Source of the DNA: Dyella acidiphila
GTDB taxonomy: Bacteria > Pseudomonadota > Gammaproteobacteria > Xanthomonadales > Rhodanobacteraceae
NCBI RefSeq assembly: GCF_014863405.1
Contig: NZ_JACZZA010000008.1
Location: 186,001 to 250,000, forward strand
Direction: 5' to 3'
Length of the DNA stretch: 64,000 bases
The notes under the pieces were generated by a model, which had not been told where the DNA came from, did no database searches, and worked only from the letters and a program-made list of their open reading frames with translations. Positions within the stretch are counted from its first letter, which is position 1. Each line of letters opens with the position of its first letter. The translations under genes and the position numbers were made by a program. This document shows positions 11,115 through 21,223 of the stretch, piece after piece.

Positions 11115-12034
11115 GCACGGCGCTGGCGATGTGCGCGGCGATCGCGCTGGACGCGTGGCTGGGCGAGCCGCGCGGCCTGCATCCACTGGTGCTGTTCGGG
11201 CGCATGGCTAATGCGATCGAAGCCCGCTTGTATGGCGACCGCCGCATTGCGGGTGTGTTGGCGTGGTCGCTGGCGGTATTGCCGTGGGTGATCGTGCTGG
11301 GCGCATTGCAGTGGCTGCTGCCGGCATGGGCGTCATGGTGCGTGGCGGTGGTGGTGCTGTATCTGGCGATCGGCCTGCGCAGCCTGGGCGAACATGCGCA
11401 GCCGGTGGCGCGCGCGCTAGCGGCCGATCAACTGGACGATGCGCGCCACGCCGTCGGGCGCATGGTCAGCCGCGATACCGCCGCACTCAATCCCGGCCAG
11501 GTGGCCGCAGCGGCAACCGAGTCGGTGCTGGAGAATGGCAACGATGCGGTCTTCGGCGCGCTGTTCTGGTTCGCGTTGCTCGGCGCACCGGGCGCCTTGT
11601 TGTACCGGCTGGCCAATACGCTGGATGCGATGTGGGGCTATCGCACGCCGCGCTACGAGCATTTCGGCTGGGCGGCGGCGCGCATCGACGATGTGCTCAA
11701 TTTTGTGCCGGCACGGCTGACCGCGTTTAGCTACGCCTTGTGCGGGCATTTCACGGCGGCCATGCGTTGCTGGCGCAGCCAGGCGGCGCAGTGGGACAGC
11801 CCCAATGCGGGTCCCGTAATGGCCGCCGGCGCCGGTGCGTTGCGGGTACGCCTGGGCGGTGCCGCGCCGTATCACGGCGTGTGGGAAGCACGGCCGGAAC
11901 TTGGTGAAGGCGATCTGCCCGATGCCGTCGCGATCGACCGCGCGCTGGCGCTGGTGCGTCGCGGCGTGCTGCTGTGGCTGTTGCTCGCGTTGCTTTTCAG
12001 TGCCTCGATGCACGCTGGTGGCATGCATGCTTGA
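11111..12034 (+). CDS. cbiB: Adenosylcobinamide-phosphate synthase
   Basis: A 307-aa polytopic inner-membrane protein of the CbiB/CobD family, which joins the aminopropanol (or its phosphate) linker to adenosylcobyric acid. The N-terminus has [21 protein letters not shown], the central part [23 protein letters not shown] and [19 protein letters not shown], all hallmarks of the family. Several transmembrane helices lie near 50-85, 150-180 and at the C-terminus. It overlaps cobB by 4 nt (ATGA) and the next gene by 8 nt. The symbol cobD is used for this enzyme in the aerobic nomenclature. Confidence 0.93.
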   Translation: MSTALAMCAAIALDAWLGEPRGLHPLVLFGRMANAIEARLYGDRRIAGVLAWSLAVLPWVIVLGALQWLLPAWASWCVAVVVLYLAIGLRSLGEHAQPVARALAADQLDDARHAVGRMVSRDTAALNPGQVAAAATESVLENGNDAVFGALFWFALLGAPGALLYRLANTLDAMWGYRTPRYEHFGWAAARIDDVLNFVPARLTAFSYALCGHFTAAMRCWRSQAAQWDSPNAGPVMAAGAGALRVRLGGAAPYHGVWEARPELGEGDLPDAVAIDRALALVRRGVLLWLLLALLFSASMHAGGMHA

Positions 12035-13010
12035 ACATGGCGGCCGCCTGCAGCGCGCGGCGCAGGAATACGGCATTGCATTGGAGCAGTGGCTGGATCT
12101 TTCTACCGGTATCAGTCCGTTCGCGTGGCCGGTGCCGTCCATTCCGGCGGCAGTCTGGCAACGCCTGCCCGAGGACGACGACGGCTTGCTCGAAGCTGCG
12201 CGCGCTTATTACCAGGCACCGCAGCTGCTGCCGGTGGCTGGTTCGCAGGCGGCGATCCAGACACTTCCTGAGCTGCGCCACGCATCGCGGGTGGGCGTGA
12301 TCGCGCCGGGTTATGCCGAACATGCCCAGGCCTGGCAACGCGCCGGTCACGATGTGCGGCTCGCATCGGCCGAACTATTGCTGGCGGATCTGGCGCGCTG
12401 GGATGTACTGGTGTTGATCCATCCCAACAATCCTGGCGGCGAGCGCTTCCGCGTCGAAGATCTGCTGCGCATGCATGCCGAACTAGCGGCGCGTGGCGGC
12501 TGGCTGGTGGTCGACGAGGCGTTTATGGATGTCACGCCGGAACACAGCGTGTGTGCGTATACCGAGCGCGAGGGCTTGATCGTGCTGCGTTCGGTCGGCA
12601 AATTCTTCGGCCTGGCCGGTGCGCGCGCCGGCTTCGTCTGCGCGGCTTCGCCGCTGCTGGATGCATTGCGGGAAAAGCTCGGGCCGTGGACGTTGAGCGG
12701 ACCGGCCCGCTACGTATTGCGGCAGGCGCTGGCCGATCGCCACTGGCAGATCACGGCGCGTATGCGCCTGGATACTGCCAGCCGCCTGCTGTCGGCATTG
12801 CTGGCCAGGCATGCGCTCGGGCCGACCGCCGGCTGTGGCCTGTTCCAGTGGTGCCGCCGCGATGATGCCGCGGCTGTGCATCGCGCGCTGGCCAGGCGTG
12901 GCATTCTTACCCGCTTGTTCGATACGCCGCCCAGTCTGCGCTTCGGCCTGCTGCCCGATGAAGCGGCTTTCCGGCGCCTGGATGCGGCGCTCAGCGAGGT
13001 GTTGCAGTGA
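12027..13010 (+). CDS. cobC: Threonine-phosphate decarboxylase-like PLP enzyme
   Basis: A 327-aa fold-type I aminotransferase relative. The N-terminal [15 protein letters not shown] and [13 protein letters not shown] match the CobC/CobD L-threonine-O-3-phosphate decarboxylases, which make the aminopropanol phosphate linker. The PLP lysine is in [15 protein letters not shown], the Asn/Asp contacts in [11 protein letters not shown] and VVDEAFMD, and a late Arg in [14 protein letters not shown] 12027 overlaps the cbiB stop by 8 nt; longer in-frame starts lie inside cbiB and do not match the family. Symbol use differs: Salmonella calls this activity CobD, Pseudomonas denitrificans CobC. Confidence 0.9.
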   Translation: MLEHGGRLQRAAQEYGIALEQWLDLSTGISPFAWPVPSIPAAVWQRLPEDDDGLLEAARAYYQAPQLLPVAGSQAAIQTLPELRHASRVGVIAPGYAEHAQAWQRAGHDVRLASAELLLADLARWDVLVLIHPNNPGGERFRVEDLLRMHAELAARGGWLVVDEAFMDVTPEHSVCAYTEREGLIVLRSVGKFFGLAGARAGFVCAASPLLDALREKLGPWTLSGPARYVLRQALADRHWQITARMRLDTASRLLSALLARHALGPTAGCGLFQWCRRDDAAAVHRALARRGILTRLFDTPPSLRFGLLPDEAAFRRLDAALSEVLQ

Positions 13011-14467
13011 GCGCGCATGTGCTGATGGTGCAAGGCTGCACTTCTGATGCGGGCAAGAGCGCACTGGTGACGGCGCTATGCCGCTGGGCACGGCGGCACG
13101 GTGTGCGGGTTGCGCCGTTCAAGCCGCAGAACATGGCCTTGAATTCGGCGGTAACGGTCGACGGCGGCGAAATCGGTCGCGCACAGGCGGTGCAGGCGCA
13201 GGCTTGCGGCGTGGAACCGCGAGTGGATTTCAATCCGGTACTGCTCAAGCCCAACAGCGACACCGGCGCGCAGGTGATCGTGCACGGACATGCCGTGGCC
13301 GAGATGGATGCGCGCGATTACCACAGCTACAAGCGCCACGCCTTCGAGGCGGTGATGACGTCGCATCGACGCCTGACGCATGCCTATGAGGCCGTGATCG
13401 TGGAAGGTGCAGGCAGTCCGGCCGAGATCAATCTGCGCGATCGCGACATCGCCAATATGGGCTATGCCGAGGCGGTGGATTGTCCGGTGATCCTGATTGC
13501 CGACATCGACCGTGGCGGTGTTTTTGCACATCTCGTCGGCACGCTGGCGCTGCTCTCGGCCAGCGAGCGTGCGCGTGTGGTCGGCTTCGTCATCAACCGT
13601 TTTCGCGGCGATATCGCCTTGCTGCAACCGGGACTCGACTGGCTGCAACGCGAAACCGGCAAGCCGGTGCTGGGTGTGCTGCCGTATCTGCATGGGCTGC
13701 AACTGGAAGCGGAAGATGCGTTGCCGCGTGTACGCGACAGCAAGCCCGATGCGCGGTTGCGCGTGGTGGTGCCGGCGCTGCCGCGGATCAGCAATCACAC
13801 CGATTTCGATGCGTTGCGTGCGCATCCGCAGGTGGACCTGCACCTGCTTGGTCCGGGCGAGGCGCCGCCTGCCTGCGACCTGATCATCCTGCCGGGCTCC
13901 AAATCCACCCGCGCGGATCTGGCCTGGCTGCGTGCGCAAGGCTGGGATAGGGCGATTGCGCGGCATCTGCGCTATGGCGGCAAGCTGATCGGCATCTGCG
14001 GCGGCTTGCAGATGCTGGGACGGGCGATCCACGATCCGCTCGGCATCGAGGGCGTCGCCGGTTCCAGCGACGGCTTGGCATGGCTGGATCTGGAAACGAC
14101 GCTGGAGCTGGGCAAGCAGTTGCATCGCACGCGCGGTCGCCTGAGCTTCGGCGACGCGCACGTGCATGGCTACGAAATTCACTGCGGCGTTAGCTACGGC
14201 CCCGCACTGGCCACGCCGTTTGCTCGGCTCGACGGCGGCCGCAACGATGGGGCACTATCGGCGGACGGCCAGATCGTGGGCACGTATCTGCACGGCGTGT
14301 TCGACGATCCGCAGGCATTGCACGCCCTGCTGCAATGGGCCGGTCTGCACGATGCGGTCACGCTCGACGTACACGCGCTGCGCGAAGCTAGCATCGAGCG
14401 GCTGGCCGATGCGGTCGAACAGCATCTGGATACCGCGCAGCTGAAATCCTGGTTGGGAGTTGCCTGA
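13007..14467 (+). CDS. cobQ: Cobyric acid synthase
   Basis: A 486-aa CobQ/CbiP amidotransferase that amidates side chains b, d, e and g of adenosylcobyrinic a,c-diamide. The N-terminal ATPase part has [29 protein letters not shown] and [20 protein letters not shown]. The C-terminal class I glutaminase domain has [14 protein letters not shown], the nucleophile Cys in [10 protein letters not shown] and the His in VHGYEIH and GTYLHGVF. Length is typical. GTG 13007 overlaps the previous stop (GTGA) and the stop overlaps cobU by 1 nt. Confidence 0.95.
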   Translation: MSAHVLMVQGCTSDAGKSALVTALCRWARRHGVRVAPFKPQNMALNSAVTVDGGEIGRAQAVQAQACGVEPRVDFNPVLLKPNSDTGAQVIVHGHAVAEMDARDYHSYKRHAFEAVMTSHRRLTHAYEAVIVEGAGSPAEINLRDRDIANMGYAEAVDCPVILIADIDRGGVFAHLVGTLALLSASERARVVGFVINRFRGDIALLQPGLDWLQRETGKPVLGVLPYLHGLQLEAEDALPRVRDSKPDARLRVVVPALPRISNHTDFDALRAHPQVDLHLLGPGEAPPACDLIILPGSKSTRADLAWLRAQGWDRAIARHLRYGGKLIGICGGLQMLGRAIHDPLGIEGVAGSSDGLAWLDLETTLELGKQLHRTRGRLSFGDAHVHGYEIHCGVSYGPALATPFARLDGGRNDGALSADGQIVGTYLHGVFDDPQALHALLQWAGLHDAVTLDVHALREASIERLADAVEQHLDTAQLKSWLGVA

Positions 14468-14985
14468 TGCGTACCCTGATTCTCGGTGGCGCCCGCTCCG
14501 GCAAAAGCGCACTGGCCGAACGCATGGCCGGCGCGAGCGGGCTGGAAGTGATGTACGTGGCCACCGCGCAGCCGGGCGATGCGGAAATGGCGGCGCGTAT
14601 CGCGCACCACCGCGCGCGGCGCGCGGCCGAATGGATCTGCGTGGAAGAACCGTTACGGCTGGCCGCGGTATTGCGCACGCATGCACGCGCGGGCCGCTGC
14701 CTGCTGGTCGATTGTCTTACGCTGTGGCTGAGCAACCTGCTCGGTGCGGCCGATGCGGCATGCGTCGAGCGCGAACGCGATGCGCTGCTGGAAGTGCTGC
14801 CGCAATTGCCCGGCGAGATAGTGCTGGTCAGCAACGAGGTAGGCTTGGGCATCGTGCCGATGGGCGCCTTGACGCGCCGTTTCGTCGACGAAGCCGGACG
14901 CCTGCATCAATCCGTGGCCGCCGCGAGCGAACGCGTACTGTTCGTCGCTGCCGGCCTGCCTATGGTCTTGAAGGGAACCTTGTGA
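14467..14985 (+). CDS. cobU: Adenosylcobinamide kinase / guanylyltransferase
   Basis: A 172-aa bifunctional CobU/CobP enzyme that phosphorylates adenosylcobinamide and activates it with GMP before lower-ligand attachment. Motifs in order: P-loop [15 protein letters not shown] (residues 3-17), [12 protein letters not shown], the [10 protein letters not shown] segment with the guanylylated His, [14 protein letters not shown] (Walker B) and [13 protein letters not shown]. Length is slightly under the 180 aa of Salmonella CobU. Translational coupling is suggested by TGATG at both borders. Confidence 0.93.
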   Translation: MRTLILGGARSGKSALAERMAGASGLEVMYVATAQPGDAEMAARIAHHRARRAAEWICVEEPLRLAAVLRTHARAGRCLLVDCLTLWLSNLLGAADAACVERERDALLEVLPQLPGEIVLVSNEVGLGIVPMGALTRRFVDEAGRLHQSVAAASERVLFVAAGLPMVLKGTL

Positions 14986-16031
14986 TGAGTCTCGATTGGC
15001 TGGGCGCGCCTTGCGCTACTCCTGACGCCGCCATCGCCGATACGGCGCGCGCGCACCAGACGCAATTGACCAAGCCGCCGGGTTCGCTCGGTCAGCTGGA
15101 GTCGCTGGCGATCCAGCTGGCCGCGCTGCAGCGCGTGCCGAATCCTGCCGTGGAGCAGGTGTGGATCAGCGTATTTGCCGGCGACCATGGCGTGGCCGAC
15201 GAGGGCGTATCGGCGTTTCCGCAAGTGGTCACCGGCGAGATGGTGCGCAATTTCGCCACCGGCGGCGCAGCGATCAGCGTGCTGGCGCGCAGCCTTGGCG
15301 CGCAGCTGGAAGTGGTCAACCTGGGCACGGTCAACGACCCGGGCGACATTCCCGGCGTGCGCCGCGCGATCATCGCGCCGTCGACTGCGAATTTTTGCCT
15401 CGGCCCGGCGATGAGCGAGGCGCAGTTCGCCGCGGCGCTGGCGGCGGGCGCTGACAGCGTGCGCGCGGCCAAGGCCGCCGGGGCGCAACTTTTTATCGGC
15501 GGCGAAATGGGTATCGCCAATACCACCGCGGCGACCGCCGTGGCCTGCGCCTTGCTGGATGAGCCGCCGTCGCGCCTGGCCGGTGCCGGCACCGGTCTCA
15601 ATGCCGAAGGCATTCGCCACAAGGTGAGTGTGCTGGAGCGCGCGCTGGCGCAGCACGCCGATGCGGTCACCGCAGCGGAACGGCTGCGCCGGCTCGGCGG
15701 TTTCGAGATTGCCGCGCTGACCGGCGCGTATATCGCCGCGGCCCAGGCGGGCCTGCCGGTGCTGGTGGATGGCTTCATCAGCACCACCGCTGCGCTGGCC
15801 GCGGTGGCAATCCAGCCGCAAGTGCGTGCGTGGCTGTTGTTTGCACATCGCTCGAAGGAGCATGGCCACGCGCGCCTGTTGCAGGCGCTGGACGCCGAGC
15901 CGCTGCTCGATCTGAGCTTGCGCCTGGGTGAAGCCAGCGGCGCGGCCACCGCCGTGCCGCTGCTGCGCCTGGCCTGCGCGCTGCATAACGGCATGGCCAC
16001 TTTTGCCCAGGCGGGTGTGTCGAACGCATGA
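14985..16031 (+). CDS. cobT: Nicotinate-nucleotide:dimethylbenzimidazole phosphoribosyltransferase
   Basis: A 348-aa enzyme activating 5,6-dimethylbenzimidazole to alpha-ribazole phosphate. Clear family motifs are [11 protein letters not shown] near residue 30, [82 protein letters not shown] and the catalytic-Glu region [18 protein letters not shown] 14985 overlaps the cobU stop; an in-frame upstream extension through cobU in another frame is not real. No dimethylbenzimidazole synthase (bluB) is visible in the window. Confidence 0.95.
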   Translation: MSLDWLGAPCATPDAAIADTARAHQTQLTKPPGSLGQLESLAIQLAALQRVPNPAVEQVWISVFAGDHGVADEGVSAFPQVVTGEMVRNFATGGAAISVLARSLGAQLEVVNLGTVNDPGDIPGVRRAIIAPSTANFCLGPAMSEAQFAAALAAGADSVRAAKAAGAQLFIGGEMGIANTTAATAVACALLDEPPSRLAGAGTGLNAEGIRHKVSVLERALAQHADAVTAAERLRRLGGFEIAALTGAYIAAAQAGLPVLVDGFISTTAALAAVAIQPQVRAWLLFAHRSKEHGHARLLQALDAEPLLDLSLRLGEASGAATAVPLLRLACALHNGMATFAQAGVSNA

Positions 16032-16585
16032 GCGTGCAACTGGAACTGCTGCGCCATGGCGACACCGGTCAGCGCAGTTATCGTGGTCAACTGGACGATG
16101 CCTTGAGCGAGCAGGGCTGGGCGCAATTGCGCGCGGCGGTGCAGGGCCGTGCATGGGATCGCATCGTGTCTTCCAGCCTGCAGCGTTGCGCCGCCTTTGC
16201 GCAGGAACTCGCCGCCGCACGGCAGTTGCCGCTGCAGTTGGACGCGCGTCTGGCCGAATACCATTTCGGCGCATGGCAGGGCGTGCCGATCGAGCGCATT
16301 GCACAGGAGCAGGGCGATGCCCTGGGGCGCTTCTGGGCCGATCCGGTCGCGTGTCCGCCGCCCGGCGCGGAAACTTTCCAGGCCTTCCGCGATCGGTTAA
16401 CTGCTGCGCTGGACGATCTGGCCGCCACGGCGAGGGACCAGCGCGTACTGGTGATCACTCATGGAGGCGCGATTCGCTTGCTGCGCTGTCTGGCCGAACA
16501 ACGAAGCTACGGCGACATGGCCGGCATCGACGTGCCGCATGCCTCGCTGCATCCCCTGGCATGGCGCAATGCGGTGGCGGTCTGA
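16028..16585 (+). CDS. cobC: Alpha-ribazole phosphatase-type histidine phosphatase
   Basis: A 185-aa histidine-phosphatase superfamily protein. The phosphohistidine motif is [11 protein letters not shown] at residues 4-14, the acid/base Glu lies in [11 protein letters not shown] and the second His in [11 protein letters not shown]. Within this operon it is the phosphatase that removes the phosphate of alpha-ribazole phosphate or adenosylcobalamin phosphate after ring attachment (Salmonella CobC). It is easily confused with phosphoglycerate mutases on sequence alone; context decides. ATGA overlap with cobT, TGATG overlap with cobS. Confidence 0.88.
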   Translation: MSVQLELLRHGDTGQRSYRGQLDDALSEQGWAQLRAAVQGRAWDRIVSSSLQRCAAFAQELAAARQLPLQLDARLAEYHFGAWQGVPIERIAQEQGDALGRFWADPVACPPPGAETFQAFRDRLTAALDDLAATARDQRVLVITHGGAIRLLRCLAEQRSYGDMAGIDVPHASLHPLAWRNAVAV

Positions 16586-17307
16586 TGCGCGGGCTGCTGG
16601 TCGCGCTGGGTTTTCTGACGCGCCTGCCGGTGCCCCCGGGCGCGTTCGACGATACGCGTGCGCGTTCCGCTTCACTGGTCTGGTATCCGCTGGTCGGCTT
16701 GCTGATCGGCCTGTTGCTGGGTGTCTTGGCCTGGCTGTTGCGCGATACGCCGCCGCTGCTCACCGCGGGGCTGGTGGTCACCGCGTGGACGGTGCTGACC
16801 GGCGCCTTGCATCTGGACGGGCTGGCCGACAGCGCCGACGCCTGGATCGGCGGCCTGGGCGACCGCGAAAAAACCCTGGCGATCATGAAGGACCCGCGCT
16901 GCGGGCCGGCCGGCGTGTTGGCGATCGTGCTGGCGCTGCTGCTGAAATTCGGTGCCATCGCCAGCCTGCATCCGGCGCCGTGGTCGGAGCTGATCCTGGC
17001 GCCGCTGCTGGCTCGGGCCAGTCTGACCGCCTTGTTTCTAACCACCCCGTATGTGCGCGGCGGCGGCCTGGGCGCGGCGCTGTCGAGCGCGCCGCGCAAT
17101 GCGTGTGCGGTGGCGATCGCCATCAGCGCCGGCTTTTGTCTGCTTGGGCGCTGGCACGGCGTGGTCGCCCTGGGCGTGACTGCGGTGGTGTTCATGCTAT
17201 GGCGCGGCGCCTGCGTGAAGCGGCTTGGCGGCATCACCGGCGATACCGCGGGTGCGCTGACGGAGTTGATCGAGGTGGCCGTGCTGGTGGCCTTGACGGT
17301 GCGTTGA
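16585..17307 (+). CDS. cobS: Adenosylcobinamide-GDP ribazoletransferase (cobalamin synthase)
   Basis: A 240-aa polytopic membrane enzyme that condenses AdoCbi-GDP with alpha-ribazole (phosphate), the last assembly step. The signature GALHLDGLADSADAWIGG lies near residues 73-90, followed by EKTLAIMKDPRCGPAGV and, near the C-terminus, KRLGGITGDTAGALTEL. About seven hydrophobic helices. Last gene of the B12 operon; I see no terminator, and the next gene has its own promoter. Confidence 0.94.
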   Translation: MRGLLVALGFLTRLPVPPGAFDDTRARSASLVWYPLVGLLIGLLLGVLAWLLRDTPPLLTAGLVVTAWTVLTGALHLDGLADSADAWIGGLGDREKTLAIMKDPRCGPAGVLAIVLALLLKFGAIASLHPAPWSELILAPLLARASLTALFLTTPYVRGGGLGAALSSAPRNACAVAIAISAGFCLLGRWHGVVALGVTAVVFMLWRGACVKRLGGITGDTAGALTELIEVAVLVALTVR

Positions 17308-17320
17308 GGGCGTCGTGCAG

Positions 17321-17348
17321 TTGAAATCCCTCCTGCTGGCCCGATAAT
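17321..17348 (+). promoter_or_regulatory. Sigma-70-like promoter before fmdB
   Basis: TTGAAA at 17321-17326, a 16-nt spacer, then GATAAT at 17343-17348. Both boxes are close to consensus in an otherwise GC-rich gap, 45 nt before the fmdB start codon. Confidence 0.5.
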
Positions 17349-17393
17349 GACCCGCTGCCACGGCTGCGGCCGGCGGCATTGCGGAGTGTGTCC

Positions 17394-17690
17394 ATGCCTA
17401 TTTACGAATTTCAGTGCAACGCCTGCGGCCATCGCTTCGATCGGCTGCAGAAGCTGTCCGATCCCGATCCGTCGACCTGCCCCAGCTGTGGAGCGCCGCA
17501 GGTGCAGCGCCAGCTGAGCGCGCCGCAGTTCCGGCTGGCCGGCGGCGGCTGGTACGAAACCGACTTCAAGAAAGACGGCGACAAGAAGCGCAACCTGGCC
17601 GGCGACGGTGCCACCAGCAAGCCTGCCGAAAGCGCACCCGCGCCGGCGCCTGCCCCGGCGCCCAGCACATCGAGCGGCTCGTCCGACTGA
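17394..17690 (+). CDS. FmdB-family zinc-ribbon protein
   Basis: A 98-aa protein starting MPIYEFQCNACGHRF, with two CxxC knuckles (CNAC and CPSC) about 25 residues apart forming a small zinc ribbon, as in the FmdB/CxxC_CXXC_SSSS regulatory-protein family. After residue 45 comes GGGWYETDFK, then a low-complexity tail rich in Lys, Ala, Pro and Ser. The molecular role of the family is unsettled. It precedes aspS, as in many Proteobacteria. ATG 17394 is preferred over an upstream in-frame start because the family begins at MPIYEF. Confidence 0.88.
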   Translation: MPIYEFQCNACGHRFDRLQKLSDPDPSTCPSCGAPQVQRQLSAPQFRLAGGGWYETDFKKDGDKKRNLAGDGATSKPAESAPAPAPAPAPSTSSGSSD

Positions 17691-17693
17691 TCC

Positions 17694-17790
17694 GGTCACC
17701 CCGGCGCAGGCCGGGGTCCAGCGTCTTTCGCGCTGGTCGAGCATCTCCAGGTCACTGGGTCCAGGCTTTCGCCGGGACGACGGGGTAGTG
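17694..17790. repeat. REP-like intergenic inverted-repeat element
   Basis: A CCCCGGC-GCAG-GCCGGGG hairpin (17699-17716) followed by a second small stem (CCAGCG/CGCTGG). The right end (GGGTCCAGGCTTTCGCCGGGACGACGGGG) is roughly the reverse complement of the left, so the whole unit can fold as one long hairpin. The style is that of REP/BIME elements scattered between genes in Xanthomonadales. It may also terminate fmdB transcription. Confidence 0.6.
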
Positions 17791-17860
17791 CCGCAGTGTT
17801 AAGATTCCGGGTCTTTTCCACGTCGATTCGCCGCCTGGGCGGCCCGGAGTTTCCTTTCGT

Positions 17861-19633
17861 ATGCGCACGCACTACTGCGGCCTTATCAATGAGTCGCTGA
17901 TCGGCCAGACCGTCACCCTGTGCGGCTGGGTGAACACGCTACGCCTGCAGAGCCACGTCGCCTTCGTCGACCTGCGCGACCACGAGGGCCTGGCCCAGGT
18001 GGTAATCGAGCGCGAGAACGCCGCCGCCTTCGCCGTGGCCGGCGAACTGGGCTACGAGTACTGCGTACGCGTTACCGGCAGCATCCGCCAGCGCCTCTCC
18101 GCCAACGACAAGCTCAAGACGGGCACCGTGGAGCTGCTGGCCGAGCGGGTGGAAATTCTCAATGCCGCGAAGGATCTGCCGTTCGCGCTGCACGAGAATC
18201 CCAACGAGGACATGCGGATGACTTACCGCTACCTCGACCTCCGTCGTCCCGACATGCAGAACATGCTGCGCACCCGCATCAAGCTGGTGCAGGCGCTGCG
18301 CCGCTATCTGGATGCGCGCGGTTTCCAGGACATCGAAACGCCGATCCTCACCAAGGCCACGCCGGAAGGCGCGCGCGATTACCTGGTGCCCAGCCGCGTG
18401 CATCCGGGCCAGTTCTACGCGCTGCCGCAGTCGCCACAGCTGTTCAAGCAGATTCTGATGATGGCCGGTTTCGACCGCTACTATCAGATCGCCCGCTGCT
18501 TCCGCGACGAAGACCTGCGCGCCGATCGCCAGCCGGAATTCACCCAGCTCGATCTCGAATTCGCCTTCGTCGAAGAGCAGGACGTGCAGGATTTCGTCGA
18601 AGGGCTGATCCGCCACGTGTTCAAGGAAGTCGTGGACGTGGAACTCGCTGCCACGTTCCCGCGCATGACCTGGGAAGAAGCGATGCGCCGCTTCGGCTCG
18701 GACAAGCCGGACCTGCGCATTGCGCTGGAGCTGGCCGATGTGGCCGATGCGCTCAAGCAGGTCGAATTCAAGGTGTTTGCCGAGCCGGCCAACGATCCGG
18801 CCGGCCGTGTGGCCGCGCTGCGCGTACCGGGCGGTGCGGCGCTGAGCCGCAAGGAAATCGATCAGCTCACCGAATACGTGGCCAAGTACGGCGCCAAGGG
18901 CCTGGCCTGGATCAAGGTGGAAGATCTGGCCAAGGGCCGCGACGGCATCAATTCGCCGGTGGCCAAGTTCCTCGACGATACGGCGCTGGAGACGGTGCTC
19001 AAGGCCACCGGTGCGCAGTCGGGCGACATGGTGTTCGTCGGCGCGGGCAAGTGGAAGACGGTTACCGATTTCATGGGCGCGCTGCGCCTGAAGGTCGGCA
19101 AGGATCGCGGCCTGGTGGAAAACAGCTGGAAGCCGCTGTGGGTGACCGACTTCCCGATGTTCGAATACGACGAGGAAGAGCAGCGCTTCGTGGCGCTGCA
19201 TCACCCATTCACCGCGCCCAAGGTCGACGATATTGCCGATCTGCGCGCCAATGCCGCCCACGCTGTGAGCCGCGGCTATGACATGGTGCTCAACGGCAAC
19301 GAGATCGGCGGCGGTTCGATCCGTATCCATCGCCCGGACATGCAGAGCGCGGTGTTCGAACTGCTGGGTATCGGTGCGGACGAAGCGGAAATGAAATTCG
19401 GCTTCCTGCTCAAGGCGCTGAAGTTCGGCGCGCCGCCGCACGGCGGCCTGGCCTTCGGCATCGACCGCATTGCCGCGCTGATGGCCGGTACTGAATCGAT
19501 CCGCGACGTGATCGCGTTCCCCAAGACCACCAGTGCGCAGGATCTGATGACCGACGCCCCGTCGCTGGTGAGCGATGCGCAGCTCAAGGAGCTGCATGTG
19601 GCGGTCGCTACAGTCGACGAGACGAAGCGCTGA
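17861..19633 (+). CDS. aspS: Aspartyl-tRNA synthetase
   Basis: A 590-aa bacterial-type class II synthetase charging tRNA-Asp. An N-terminal OB-fold anticodon domain (about 1-110) precedes class II motifs: [15 protein letters not shown], motif 2 [19 protein letters not shown], the bacterial insertion (GAD) domain around 290-420, and motif 3 [14 protein letters not shown]. The anticodon-domain loop after CGWVN reads TLRLQSHV, whereas E. coli has RRRDLGSL and Pseudomonas RRRDHGGV; this loop contributes to discrimination between tRNA-Asp and tRNA-Asn, so specificity should not be assumed. ATG 17861 gives the conserved MRTHYCG start. Confidence 0.97.
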   Translation: MRTHYCGLINESLIGQTVTLCGWVNTLRLQSHVAFVDLRDHEGLAQVVIERENAAAFAVAGELGYEYCVRVTGSIRQRLSANDKLKTGTVELLAERVEILNAAKDLPFALHENPNEDMRMTYRYLDLRRPDMQNMLRTRIKLVQALRRYLDARGFQDIETPILTKATPEGARDYLVPSRVHPGQFYALPQSPQLFKQILMMAGFDRYYQIARCFRDEDLRADRQPEFTQLDLEFAFVEEQDVQDFVEGLIRHVFKEVVDVELAATFPRMTWEEAMRRFGSDKPDLRIALELADVADALKQVEFKVFAEPANDPAGRVAALRVPGGAALSRKEIDQLTEYVAKYGAKGLAWIKVEDLAKGRDGINSPVAKFLDDTALETVLKATGAQSGDMVFVGAGKWKTVTDFMGALRLKVGKDRGLVENSWKPLWVTDFPMFEYDEEEQRFVALHHPFTAPKVDDIADLRANAAHAVSRGYDMVLNGNEIGGGSIRIHRPDMQSAVFELLGIGADEAEMKFGFLLKALKFGAPPHGGLAFGIDRIAALMAGTESIRDVIAFPKTTSAQDLMTDAPSLVSDAQLKELHVAVATVDETKR

Positions 19634-19702
19634 GTACCGTTGCCTCCTCTCCTCAGCGGGGAGAGGGGGCAATCGGATGGCGGCGAGATTGGAAGTCCAT
19701 CG

Positions 19703-20332
19703 ATGACCGAACACATCATCCTGCTGCACGGCCTGTGGATGCGCGGTTTCGCGCTGGGCGTGCTGCATCGGCGCCTGATGGAAGAGGGTTTTCGCGTCCA
19801 TCGCTTCGATTACATGAGCGTGGCCACCGCGCAGGAGCGCATCCTGTCGCGGCTGTGCGCCGGCATGGCCGACTGCGCGCCGGAAACGGTGCACTTGGTC
19901 GGCCACAGCCTGGGTGGCCTGCTGGCCCTGCGCGCCTGCCTCGAACCGGTCGAACTGCCGCCGGGTCGGGTGGTCTGCCTGGGTTCGCCGCTGAAGGGCA
20001 GCGCCGCGGCACGGGCCTTCGCCAAGTGGGGCCGCGGCAGCGAGGTGCTGCTGGGCCATAACCGGACGTTGCTGGAGCAGGGCCTGGAGGCCTGGGATGG
20101 CCCGCGCCAGGTGGGCATGATTGCCGGCCGCATGCCGATCGGCCTGGGCGCCATGCTGGGCCATATCGCCGGGGAGCACGACGGCACCGTGGCGGTGGAG
20201 GAAACCCAACTGCCGGGCCTGGCCGACCACTGCGTGGTCGAAACCAGCCATACCGGCCTGCTGATTTCGGCCGAGGTGGCGCAGCTGGCGACCAGCTTCC
20301 TGCGCAACGGGCGGTTCCAGCGCCAGCCCTGA
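19703..20332 (+). CDS. Alpha/beta-hydrolase (lipase/PGAP1-like)
   Basis: A 209-aa cytosolic-looking alpha/beta-hydrolase. It starts HIILLHGLWMRG (oxyanion loop). The nucleophile Ser is in LVGHSLGGLLAL near residue 75, a likely acid is the Asp of GEHDGTVAVEE, and the His is in ETSHTGLLIS. Alternative names in databases are triacylglycerol lipase or acetyltransferase-like; the substrate cannot be read. No signal peptide. ATG 19703 follows GGAAG; the preceding gap holds a CCTCTCC/GGAGAGG hairpin without a T run, possibly slowing read-through from aspS. Confidence 0.75.
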   Translation: MTEHIILLHGLWMRGFALGVLHRRLMEEGFRVHRFDYMSVATAQERILSRLCAGMADCAPETVHLVGHSLGGLLALRACLEPVELPPGRVVCLGSPLKGSAAARAFAKWGRGSEVLLGHNRTLLEQGLEAWDGPRQVGMIAGRMPIGLGAMLGHIAGEHDGTVAVEETQLPGLADHCVVETSHTGLLISAEVAQLATSFLRNGRFQRQP

Positions 20333-20449
20333 GGCGCCATGCCTCCTGCCATCCGGGGCTTTGCCGGGGCGGCAATCGGATCTTTCCCGCTCTTTTACCG
20401 CAATGCAGTAAAATCGCCCGCTTGTCATTAGATCCAGCCAGGAATCGCC

Positions 20450-21181
20450 ATGGGTAGAGGCCCGTCCATCGAAGGTCGCAAGAACGCCGAAGACGCCAAG
20501 CGCGCCAAGGTGTTTACCAAGCTGATCCGCGAAATCACTGTCGCCACGCGCGCTGGAGTGCCTGATCCGGGCCACAACCCGCGCCTGCGCGCGGCGGTGG
20601 ACAAGGCGCTGACGGCCAACATGTCCAAGGACACCATCGAGCGCGCGATCAAGCGCGGCTCCGGCGCCGACGGTGGCGCCAAGATGGAAGAGCTGCGCTA
20701 TGAAGGCTACGGGCCGGCCGGCATCGCCCTGATCATCGAATGCTTCACCGACAATCCCACCCGTACCGTGGCCGATGTGCGCCATGCGCTGACCAAGCAC
20801 GGCGGCAACCTCGGCACCAGCGGCTCGGTGGCCTTCCAGTTCACCCGTTGCGGCGAGCTGGTGTTCGGCACCGGCGGCGATGCGGCCGCGGAAGAAAAGG
20901 TGCTGGAAGCAGCGCTCGAAGCGGGCGCCGATGACGTGATCAACGAAAACGGCGAAAGCACGGTGGTGTGCGCGCCGGAGCATTTCGAAGCGGTGCAGCA
21001 GGCGCTGATCGAGGCCAAGCTCGACGCGCAGCATGCCGGCGTGGTGATGCGTCCGAACACGCGCACCGCCGTTACCGGCGAGGCGCTGGAAACGCTTACC
21101 GATCTGCTCGACAAGCTCGACGCGCTGGACGATGTGAGCGAGGTGTATCACAACGCCTTGCTGCCGGCCGACGCTGCCTGA
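20450..21181 (+). CDS. yebC: YebC/PmpR/TACO1-family regulatory protein
   Basis: A 243-aa protein with the family start MGRGPSIEGRKNAEDAKRAK, then KLIREITVATRAG, IERAIKRG and YEGYGPAGIALIIE, and the C-terminal VMRPNTRTAVTG. YebC proteins act as DNA-binding regulators in some bacteria and have been linked to translation of polyproline stretches. It sits directly upstream of ruvC, as in E. coli and many other Proteobacteria. A TTTTAC/GTAAAA dyad (about 20393-20414) lies 36 nt upstream of the start and overlaps a TAAAAT -10-like box. Confidence 0.95.
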   Translation: MGRGPSIEGRKNAEDAKRAKVFTKLIREITVATRAGVPDPGHNPRLRAAVDKALTANMSKDTIERAIKRGSGADGGAKMEELRYEGYGPAGIALIIECFTDNPTRTVADVRHALTKHGGNLGTSGSVAFQFTRCGELVFGTGGDAAAEEKVLEAALEAGADDVINENGESTVVCAPEHFEAVQQALIEAKLDAQHAGVVMRPNTRTAVTGEALETLTDLLDKLDALDDVSEVYHNALLPADAA

Positions 21182-21223
21182 CGTGACCGCGATTGTGACA
21201 ACGGTTGTGACTGCCCGCGCGCA

